From: Acidimicrobiaceae bacterium
GTDB taxonomy: Bacteria; Actinomycetota; Acidimicrobiia; Acidimicrobiales; Aldehydirespiratoraceae
Reading direction: 5' to 3'
NCBI GenBank assembly: GCA_018699415.1
Contig: JABIQM010000202.1
Location: 1 to 39,336, forward strand
Length of the DNA: 39,336 bases
Made by a program: the position numbers and the translations under genes. Positions within the stretch are counted from its first letter, which is position 1, and every line of letters starts with the position of its first letter. The notes beneath the pieces are model-generated. The model had not been told where the DNA came from. It made no database searches and saw only the letters and a list, made by a program, of their open reading frames with translations. This document shows, one piece after another, positions 33,778 to 39,336 of this stretch.

Positions 33778-34092
33778 TCAATTACGCGGTTTTACCCGTA
33801 CCAAAAGCGTGGTGATCCGGTCCGATCCGGAGACCTCGCAGACCCGCTTAAGGACCTCTGCTTCGAGCCACTGAAACTCGCTCGCCCAGGTCGGATCATC
33901 GACCGACACTACCAATTGGTCACCATGGATCGCGGCTGGCTGAGTATGAGCTGCGAGATCAGGACCAACAATCTCTTCCCATCGCGAAAAAACGGAATTG
34001 AGTACATCCACCGAAGGTGCGCGCATTGAACCCAGCAACCGATCGAGGGCATTGCCGATTCGGCGCGGTCCTGGATCAGGGCGCGAGATCAC
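33778..34092 (-). CDS. dciA: DciA (DUF721) replicative-helicase loader
   Basis: 104 residues from a GTG at 34092, overlapping the recF stop (GTGA). RIGNALDRLLGSMRAPSVDVLNSVFSRWEEIVGPDLAAHTQPAAIHGDQLVVSVDDPTWASEFQWLEAEVLKRV contains the family core W..IVG..L..H..P and the LVV.V..P.WA..L motif. DciA assists loading of the DnaB helicase in bacteria that lack DnaC/DnaI. The position after recF and before gyrB is the standard actinobacterial one (as in mycobacteria, Rv0004). Confidence 0.92.
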   Translation of the reverse strand: MISRPDPGPRRIGNALDRLLGSMRAPSVDVLNSVFSRWEEIVGPDLAAHTQPAAIHGDQLVVSVDDPTWASEFQWLEAEVLKRVCEVSGSDRITTLLVRVKPRN

Positions 34093-35180
34093 AAAACCAC
34101 TCCCCCGTCGAATAGCCGACCGTCGACAACCGAAAGAATCTGATCGGGGCTTGCTGCAGGTGGGAGAGCAGCCGCCGTGGTCAGCAATCGTTGCGAGTCG
34201 GGCAGCGCATCGAGTAATGCGCCGGCTCGACCAGGATCGAGCTCAGAGAACACATCATCAAGCAGCAAAATAGGTTCGGCGATTCCCGCCACTCGAACAA
34301 CAGCGTCAGCGGCAAGGCGAAGCGCCAGCGCCAGAGACCGCTGTTCTCCCTGTGATGCATGTGTACGCGCCGGAGCGCCGCCGATCGACAGCAGAATCTC
34401 ATCTCGGTGAGGACCGACTGTGGTGACCCCGCGACGGATATCGAGCTGCCGGGCTTCTCTAAGTGCTCCGCTGAGATTTCCATCCCAACTTTGCTGATAG
34501 ACGGCTGTGACTTCGGCCGCTTTCTGAGCAACAGCGTCATACGCGCTGGTGAGCCCGCCGGCCATCTCATCAAGCAGATCCCTCCGGGCCTTCACAAGAG
34601 CAGATCCAGTCTCAGCCAACTTTGCATCCCATACGTCAAGTGTGAACTCACCGTCGGCATCAAGGCGCCCTCCCGCGGATCGAAGAAGTGCGTTGCGCTG
34701 TTTCAACACACGCTCGACATCGCTACGCAGTGCCGCATACTTGGTATGCAGACTGCCTAGCGCAGCATCAAGCCAACCACGGCGAAGCGTGGGACCACCT
34801 TTCACCAGCTCAAGATCATCCGGAGAGAACACTGTGACGTGTAGGACGCCGAGCAGATCACCCATCCGTTGGAGTCGCTGCCGGTTTACCTGAATCCGGT
34901 TCCGGCCTATCCGAGGGATCTCCGCTTCAAGAAGTTGTTCGCGGCCGTCAAGGCTCTCCCCAACAGCACGCAAGATGGCTGAATCCGCTCCAAGACGCAC
35001 CAGAGCGTCATCTGGGGCTCCCCGAAACGACCCCATACCCCCAAGCCACCCAATTGCCTCGAGGAGGTTGGTCTTCCCATTACCGTTGTCACCCACGATC
35101 GCAGTCAGGCCATCACCAAACGTGACATCTACTGCTTCGTATGACCGCCAGTTCTCAAGATGGAGGGAGCGGAGCTTCAC
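34089..35180 (-). CDS. recF: DNA replication and repair protein RecF
   Basis: 363 residues from GTG 35180. The Walker A is VGDNGNGKTNLLEAI (residues about 30-44), the ABC signature HASQGEQRSLALALRLA, and the Walker B PILLLDDVFSELD. RecF binds gapped DNA and helps load RecA through RecOR. The start is 10 bases after the dnaN stop, and the stop overlaps dciA, so dnaN-recF-dciA is one translational unit. All features are typical for length and order. Confidence 0.97.
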   Translation of the reverse strand: MKLRSLHLENWRSYEAVDVTFGDGLTAIVGDNGNGKTNLLEAIGWLGGMGSFRGAPDDALVRLGADSAILRAVGESLDGREQLLEAEIPRIGRNRIQVNRQRLQRMGDLLGVLHVTVFSPDDLELVKGGPTLRRGWLDAALGSLHTKYAALRSDVERVLKQRNALLRSAGGRLDADGEFTLDVWDAKLAETGSALVKARRDLLDEMAGGLTSAYDAVAQKAAEVTAVYQQSWDGNLSGALREARQLDIRRGVTTVGPHRDEILLSIGGAPARTHASQGEQRSLALALRLAADAVVRVAGIAEPILLLDDVFSELDPGRAGALLDALPDSQRLLTTAAALPPAASPDQILSVVDGRLFDGGVVL

Positions 35181-35190
35181 CGGGACCCGG

Positions 35191-36291
35191 TCAACTCACG
35201 CGCACGGGCATCAAGAGGTAGAGAAACGCAGGATCGTCTGCCGACTTGAGTAGGGCAGGCTTCAATTCGTCGACTGTCTCAAGTGTGATCTCGTCACCGG
35301 GAGCAACTTCGATGCCGTCGATCAAGTATTCGGGATTGAAGGCCACGGTGAGTTCGGTCCCGACATACTCGGCGCTGACAGACTCATGAGCCTGACCGAC
35401 GTCTTGGGTAACTGCCACAAGCTCAAGGCCAGCATCACTCATTGCCATACGGATAGGCGTGGATTCCTGAGCGAGAAGCCGGACACGGCGCACCGCGTCG
35501 AGCAATGTTTCACGATCAACCGTGAGACGATTGGGGTGGTCCTGTGGGATGAGACCGCGATAGTTCGGGAACTCACCTTCGATCAGTCGAGTAGTGATCG
35601 AAACATGGCCAACCTCAAAACCGGCATCACGCTCACCAAGACGAAGAATCAACTCTTCAGCATCCCCAATCATTCGTGACAGCTCTTTGAGCGCACGAGA
35701 GGGCACCAAGACCTTTTGGTCCTGGTCGAGAATCGAGGTACCGGAGAGGTCTCGCACTGACAGGCGGTACGAATCAGTGGAGACAAGCCGAAGCCCCTCT
35801 TCCTCAGCAGCCATGAGTACACCGGTAAGAATCGGACGAGCATCATCGCTGGATGCAGCCTTCTCGACCTGATCGATAGCTGCACGAAACTCCGCTGCAT
35901 CGAGGGTGACAGCTTCTCCGTCGGCTTTGGAAAGCTCAGGGAATTCGTCAGCCGGAATAATCCGGATCGCAAACTCCGAAGGTTCCGCGACGATTCGGGC
36001 ATCATCTTCCTCAATCGACATATCGACAGCACCAGGACGCAACGAACGAACCACGTCAGAGACAAGCTTCGAAGGAATGACTGCGACACCGTCTTCTGTG
36101 CCAGCAACCTCGATTCGGACGGAGATAGTGAGATCGAGATCACTGCCGGTGACAGTGAGTTGATCACTCGCTAGTTCGAGACGAACACCAGCGAGCACGG
36201 GCAGTGCCCCACCTCGAGTGGTCACGGCGCGGCCAGCAGCGCTGAGTGCTTCAGCGAGCACGTCTCGCTCGCATCGGAACTTCATGCCCAT
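35191..36291 (-). CDS. dnaN: DNA polymerase III beta sliding clamp
   Basis: 366 residues from ATG 36291 (ATG 36285 is also possible; GGGAGAAG lies 12 bases upstream of the first). MKFRCERDVLAEALSAAGRAV...PVLAGVRLEL is the standard N-terminus; the C-terminal VAPGDEITLETVDELKPALLKSADDPAFLYLLMPVRVS matches clamp domain 3. It forms the ring that tethers DNA polymerase III. It is followed by recF and dciA in a tight cluster, and separated from dnaA by a 232-base gap with DnaA-box-like sites. Confidence 0.97.
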   Translation of the reverse strand: MGMKFRCERDVLAEALSAAGRAVTTRGGALPVLAGVRLELASDQLTVTGSDLDLTISVRIEVAGTEDGVAVIPSKLVSDVVRSLRPGAVDMSIEEDDARIVAEPSEFAIRIIPADEFPELSKADGEAVTLDAAEFRAAIDQVEKAASSDDARPILTGVLMAAEEEGLRLVSTDSYRLSVRDLSGTSILDQDQKVLVPSRALKELSRMIGDAEELILRLGERDAGFEVGHVSITTRLIEGEFPNYRGLIPQDHPNRLTVDRETLLDAVRRVRLLAQESTPIRMAMSDAGLELVAVTQDVGQAHESVSAEYVGTELTVAFNPEYLIDGIEVAPGDEITLETVDELKPALLKSADDPAFLYLLMPVRVS

Positions 36292-36523
36292 GGTGCTAGT
36301 ACTTCTCCCGGTTGTATGGATTCCAGATAATAGAAGTCCATAGGGGCTGTGGATTGTGGATGGAGGTGAGTCTGCCCTGAAATGACGCGGTTCGCGTGTA
36401 CACATGATGTCGCGCTGTGTGCACAGGAACGTTGGGTGGAGTGAAGGGCTTGGTGGACGACGGAATAGTTGTCCCCGTGTGGCGCACCAGTAGCAAGCAT
36501 GTAATCCCCAGGCCTGTCCACCG
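36292..36523. other. dnaA-dnaN spacer with weak DnaA-box-like sites
   Basis: Candidate nonamers with 2 mismatches to TTATCCACA/TTGTCCACA: TGTGGATTG (36348-36356) and TGTGGATGG (36355-36363), both on the minus strand and overlapping, plus CTGTCCACC (36514-36522). A palindromic TGTGCACA is at 36418-36425. In mycobacteria and Streptomyces the origin lies in this gap, so it remains an alternative oriC site, but the clustering here is weaker than in the dnaA-rpmH gap. Confidence 0.45.
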
Positions 36524-37924
36524 TCAGGAGGGCTTCTTGAGGCGGTCGGTGAGCTCGGTGACCTTGTCGAAGATCTGTTGGCGCTCGCCCATTCGACCTT
36601 CAACCTTGCGACATGCATGCATCACAGTGGTGTGGTCTCGATTGCCGAATGCTTTACCGATGTCGGGGAATGACAGCTCTGTTGTGTTGCGCGTGACGTA
36701 CATCGCTACTTGACGGGCATCGACAAGAGGTCGGCGCCGGCTGCCACCGGTGAGTTGCTCGATATCGAAGCCGAAGAGTTCCGATGTAAGCATGATGATG
36801 CGCTCGGCGGTGACTGGCGGCATTTCGGACTTGGCGATGAGATCGCTGAGTACGAACCTGGCCAGATCGACGTTGAGGGTCTGTTGTGTGAGATTGGCGT
36901 AGGCGGTGACCTTGATAAGGGCGCCTTCAAGTTCACGGATGGATTCAGTAATGTTCTCGGCGATGAAGGCGAAGACGTCGTTGGGCAGTGACATCGCCTT
37001 CGACTCTGCCTTTTTTCGCAAGATGGCAAGACGGGTTTCAAGATCTGGACGCTGAATATCTGTGATCAGACCCCACTTGAACCGGCTACGAAGACGATCT
37101 TCGAGGGTAGGCATGGCATCAGGTGTGCGATCTGAGGTGAGAACGATCTGCTTGTCGTTCTGGTGGAGTTCGTTGAAGGTGTGGAAGAACTCTTCTTGGA
37201 GGCCGTCTTTGCCTTCCATGAACTGGATGTCGTCGATGAGGAGCACGTCGTTGTTTCGGTAGCGGCGCTTGAAGTCAGGTAATGCGTTGCTACGGATTGC
37301 TTCGACGAACTCGTTGAGGAAGGTTTCAGTGGAGACGTATCGAACCCGATACGTCGGATAGTGGTGGGCGACATATTGAGCAATACCGCGCAGGAGATGG
37401 GTCTTACCTAGCCCAGAGTCACCGTGAATGAACAGTGGGTTGTAGCTCGAGGAGGGGGCTTCCGCCACGGAAAGTGCTGCAGCGTGGGCGAAACGGTTGG
37501 ACGGACCGATAACAAAATGCTCAAAGGTGAACTTCTTGTCGAACCCGGTGAGGCTCAAGCCGGCGATCGGGGTAGGCGTGATAGTTTCGAGAGCTGCTCC
37601 CCCGCCAAGATCGGGGGCAGGAACGTCGAAGGCCACTTCGTCCCAATCGGTGTCGATCTCGACGCGGACGGAAACGTTGTCAGTCGTTTCTTCGATGGCG
37701 TCCTGGACGAGCCCGAGATAGCGGCCTTCGATCCGTTCTTTTTGCAGACCGTTGGGGACAACGATCACAAGTTCGCCCTCATCGAATGCTACGGCTTTTG
37801 CGCCGCTGAAGGTTGTTCGCCAGACAGCATCACTGACTTGTGCCCGGATACTTTCGGCGCATGTTGTCCATAGGCCGTCAGCGTCGCCAGCGTCTTCGTG
37901 ACTGTCCAAACTAGAGTTGTCCAA
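36524..37924 (-). CDS. dnaA: Chromosomal replication initiator protein DnaA, with TTG start
   Basis: 466 residues. Domain I (LWTTCAESIRAQVSDAVWRTTF, about 18-39), a Gly/Pro/Thr linker, the AAA+ core with Walker A GDSGLGKTH (168-176) and Walker B VLLIDDIQF, and the domain IV box-binding motif DHTTVMHACRKVE. DnaA binds DnaA boxes and melts oriC. No ATG or GTG is available in the frame between the upstream stop and domain I. The best start is TTG 37922-37924, with a second TTG 5 codons on. The start codon lies inside a DnaA-box-like nonamer (37917-37925), which fits autoregulation. It is transcribed away from rpmH. Confidence 0.95.
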   Translation of the reverse strand: MDNSSLDSHEDAGDADGLWTTCAESIRAQVSDAVWRTTFSGAKAVAFDEGELVIVVPNGLQKERIEGRYLGLVQDAIEETTDNVSVRVEIDTDWDEVAFDVPAPDLGGGAALETITPTPIAGLSLTGFDKKFTFEHFVIGPSNRFAHAAALSVAEAPSSSYNPLFIHGDSGLGKTHLLRGIAQYVAHHYPTYRVRYVSTETFLNEFVEAIRSNALPDFKRRYRNNDVLLIDDIQFMEGKDGLQEEFFHTFNELHQNDKQIVLTSDRTPDAMPTLEDRLRSRFKWGLITDIQRPDLETRLAILRKKAESKAMSLPNDVFAFIAENITESIRELEGALIKVTAYANLTQQTLNVDLARFVLSDLIAKSEMPPVTAERIIMLTSELFGFDIEQLTGGSRRRPLVDARQVAMYVTRNTTELSFPDIGKAFGNRDHTTVMHACRKVEGRMGERQQIFDKVTELTDRLKKPS

Positions 37925-38230
37925 TTGAGTCGTCTCTCCACAGGCGTGTCCACAGGTGTGGACGACGAGTTATCTTTGCGAATGGGGATGGCCGGCGGAG
38001 GGTCGCGAAAATAACCGCTTCCGGCCCGCAGCCCGTCCGGTAGGGCGGCGAACTTACCAATATCTTCCACAGTCGCAAGTTGGACTTGTAAAGGAGGGTA
38101 AAAAGCCTGGTCAAAGCTAGTTTTTGGTATTGAAATTACATGGCTGAAAGATCAAATAACATGCCTGTTCTTTCTTTGATTCGTGCGCTTGAAGGCGGAT
38201 CGATGGGAAATTGTAGTAATGGCTGATATC
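37864..38230. other. Probable replication origin (oriC) and dnaA regulatory region
   Basis: A cluster of DnaA-box-like nonamers compared with TTGTCCACA: TTGTCCATA (37864-37872), CTGTCCAAA (37902-37910), TTGTCCAAT (37917-37925), CTCTCCACA (37934-37942), GTGTCCACA (37946-37954), reverse-strand TCGTCCACA (37957-37965) and a weak TCTTCCACA (38063-38071). An AT-rich tract follows at about 38086-38225, a candidate unwinding element. The switch of gene orientation at this point (dnaA leftward, rpmH rightward) matches an origin. Exact borders are inferred. Confidence 0.7.
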
Positions 38231-38239
38231 TGTGAGTGG

Positions 38240-38268
38240 TTGTCGCGCGGTCTTGGCGACCGTACCGT
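38240..38268 (+). promoter_or_regulatory. Candidate promoter for rpmH
   Basis: TTGTCG (38240-38245), a 17-base spacer and TACCGT (38263-38268, fitting the actinobacterial TANNNT) fit a sigma-70-like promoter about 90 bases upstream of the rpmH ATG. A small hairpin CGGTC/GACCG (38248-38262) overlaps the spacer. Position and spacing are the support; no transcription data exist here. Confidence 0.5.
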
Positions 38269-38313
38269 TATGGACTGACGCCATACGGCTTCCCTTCTCT
38301 GAAGTCGTTCTTT

Positions 38314-38339
38314 CTGCGCCGCCCGACTCCGCGGCGCAG
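38314..38339 (+). promoter_or_regulatory. GC-rich hairpin in the rpmH leader
   Basis: A perfect 9-bp stem CTGCGCCGC (38314-38322) with GCGGCGCAG (38331-38339) and an 8-base loop CCGACTCC lies 17 bases upstream of the rpmH ATG. The ribosome site GGGAG (38345-38349) begins 6 bases after the stem. It may act as an attenuator-like or protein-binding leader, but no T-run follows, so it is not a standard terminator. Confidence 0.55.
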
Positions 38340-38356
38340 CCTCTGGGAGTACCACA

Positions 38357-38491
38357 ATGAAGCGCACATATCAGCCAAACGTTCGAAAGCGAGCCAAGAA
38401 GCACGGCTTTCGGTCCCGGATGAGTACTCGTGGTGGGCGTGCCGTACTTCGGTCTCGCCGCTATAAGGGCCGCGCCCGCTTGTCGGCGTGA
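38357..38491 (+). CDS. rpmH: Ribosomal protein bL34
   Basis: 44 residues from the ATG at 38357 with GGGAG 7 bases upstream. The sequence is the full L34: [18 protein letters not shown], then [26 protein letters not shown]. It is a small basic protein of the large ribosomal subunit. The TGA at 38489-38491 overlaps the GTG start of rnpA (GTGA), the usual close coupling of this pair. Confidence 0.97.
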   Translation: MKRTYQPNVRKRAKKHGFRSRMSTRGGRAVLRSRRYKGRARLSA

Positions 38492-38835
38492 TCGAGCGGC
38501 TCTCGAGCCGCTGTGCGTTCAGTCAGCTTCATGCTGATGGCGCACGGAGTGGTCGAGGGCCTGTTCGGCTGGTGAAACGGTCGGATCCGACGTCTCCGCC
38601 ACGGTTTGCGTTTGCTATCCCACGTTCCGTGGGAAACGCGGTGGAGCGAAACAGGATTCGCCGGCGTATCCGAGCCATTCTCACCGATTTGGTGGTCTCA
38701 AACCCTCGACAAGTAGAGGGGGGCGATCACCTGATCCGAGTAACGGCATCGATCGATCACTGGTCACACGACACGTTGCACACCGTCATGACCGAGCTGC
38801 TTGCCCCGGTTGTCGCCTTGGGAGAGGCCGAATGA
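38488..38835 (+). CDS. rnpA: Ribonuclease P protein component
   Basis: 115 residues from a GTG at 38488. The RNase P signature [18 protein letters not shown] (about 48-65) and [10 protein letters not shown] are clear. It binds the RNase P RNA (rnpB, not in this window) and helps remove tRNA 5' leaders. Its stop overlaps the yidD start (ATGA), which continues the rpmH-rnpA-yidD-yidC unit common to most bacteria. Confidence 0.95.
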   Translation: MIERLSSRCAFSQLHADGARSGRGPVRLVKRSDPTSPPRFAFAIPRSVGNAVERNRIRRRIRAILTDLVVSNPRQVEGGDHLIRVTASIDHWSHDTLHTVMTELLAPVVALGEAE

Positions 38836-39092
38836 ATCCGGCGGCGCGCGTCCTGGCTTGGGTCGTGAGGATCTACCAGAAGTCAGCCTACGGCCGTCCT
38901 TCGCCGTGTCGCCACGTACCGTCATGTTCGAACTATGCCCTTGAGGCAGTCGAAGCGCATGGCGCGACGCGCGGCGGATGGCTGGCCACAAAACGTCTTT
39001 GCCGGTGTCATCCGTGGGGTTCCCACGGATTTGACCCTGTACCAGCACCCCGTTCTTCTGAAACCAAAAGGAAGCACCCATGTTCGATCTGA
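38832..39092 (+). CDS. yidD: Membrane protein insertion efficiency factor YidD
   Basis: 86 residues from the ATG at 38832. Core YidD features: [60 protein letters not shown], with the conserved SCSNY and [14 protein letters not shown] motifs. It is a small, membrane-associated, amphipathic protein that helps YidC insert proteins. The yidC start lies inside its 3' end (13-base overlap). Confidence 0.95.
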   Translation: MNPAARVLAWVVRIYQKSAYGRPSPCRHVPSCSNYALEAVEAHGATRGGWLATKRLCRCHPWGSHGFDPVPAPRSSETKRKHPCSI

Positions 39093-39336
39093 TCGCGTCC
39101 GTTCTGGCGTGGTTCTACTCGCTGTTCCCGTCGTACGGGTTCGCTGTAGGAATGTTGACAATCACTGTGATGGTGGTTGTGACCCCACTGACGCTGAAAA
39201 GTACTCGGTCGATGCTGCAAATGCAGCGTCTTCAGCCTGAACTCAAGGCGATCCAGGCGGAATACAAAGATGACCGCCAGAAGATGAACGAGCAATTGAT
39301 GGCGTTCTATCAGGAGAACGGCATCAACCCATTGGG
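39080..39336 (+). CDS. yidC: YidC/Oxa1 membrane protein insertase, 5' part only
   Basis: From ATG 39080, with AAAAGGA (39066-39072) 7 bases upstream, the frame runs open to the end of the window; about 85 residues are visible. It shows a short N-terminus with a hydrophobic helix, [22 protein letters not shown] (about 17-38), and the charged [29 protein letters not shown] coiled region that are typical of actinobacterial YidC. It inserts membrane proteins alone or with Sec. Confidence 0.9.
   Translation, partial: MFDLIASVLAWFYSLFPSYGFAVGMLTITVMVVVTPLTLKSTRSMLQMQRLQPELKAIQAEYKDDRQKMNEQLMAFYQENGINPL

Overview
The window looks like the replication-origin end of a chromosome from an actinobacterium, most likely of the class Acidimicrobiia. 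That placement is an inference from gene content: GC-rich, actinobacterial-style dnaA-dnaN-recF-DciA-gyrB-gyrA order, DUF3566 and tRNA-Ile behind gyrA, a DUF3445 protein, and many CaiB/FadD/crotonase-type acyl-CoA genes. No rRNA, transposase, integrase or CRISPR array is visible.

Layout. 1-471 is the 3' end of a gene for a surface protein with InlB-type repeats; two of the repeats are DNA-identical. At 480-521 lies the 3' half of a tRNA-Arg(ACG) gene without its 5' half, followed by a strong terminator. This is what the far border of an element integrated into a tRNA gene looks like, and it would place the first gene inside that element. 909-7390 holds a secreted lipoprotein (minus strand) and a plus-strand run: methyltransferase-like protein, FMN-dependent 2-hydroxyacid oxidase, Fe(II)/2-oxoglutarate-type dioxygenase, carboxylesterase and hotdog-fold protein. 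7411-16320 holds a small membrane protein, glutaminyl-tRNA synthetase and a degradative set (two CaiB-type CoA-transferases, an acyl-CoA ligase, a crotonase, a VOC protein, an amidase). 16399-20015 is a minus-strand run: helical protein, D-aminoacylase-type amidohydrolase, TauD-type dioxygenase and a glutathione peroxidase. 20147-26649 holds acetoacetyl-CoA synthetase, a PlsC-type acyltransferase, a broken secreted-protein remnant, a DUF3105 lipoprotein, a FliA/WhiG-type sigma factor, an NAD(P)-binding protein and a small membrane protein.

From 26710 to the end is the origin region. On the minus strand are tRNA-Ile(GAT), DUF3566, DUF3445 and TadE/G-like genes, gyrA, gyrB, dciA, recF, dnaN and dnaA. 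On the plus strand are rpmH, rnpA, yidD and yidC (cut by the window end). The strand switch between dnaA and rpmH, a cluster of DnaA-box-like sites and an AT-rich stretch place the likely oriC at about 37.86-38.23 kb.

The strongest unexpected finding is the glutathione peroxidase at 16399-16875 (minus). Its active-site codon is an in-frame TGA, and directly behind it is a perfect stem with a GGTC loop. This is the expected form of a selenocysteine codon plus a bacterial SECIS element. Ordinary gene calling would report only the C-terminal 69 residues or nothing. The gene predicts that this organism has selenocysteine decoding (selA, selB, selC, selD elsewhere).
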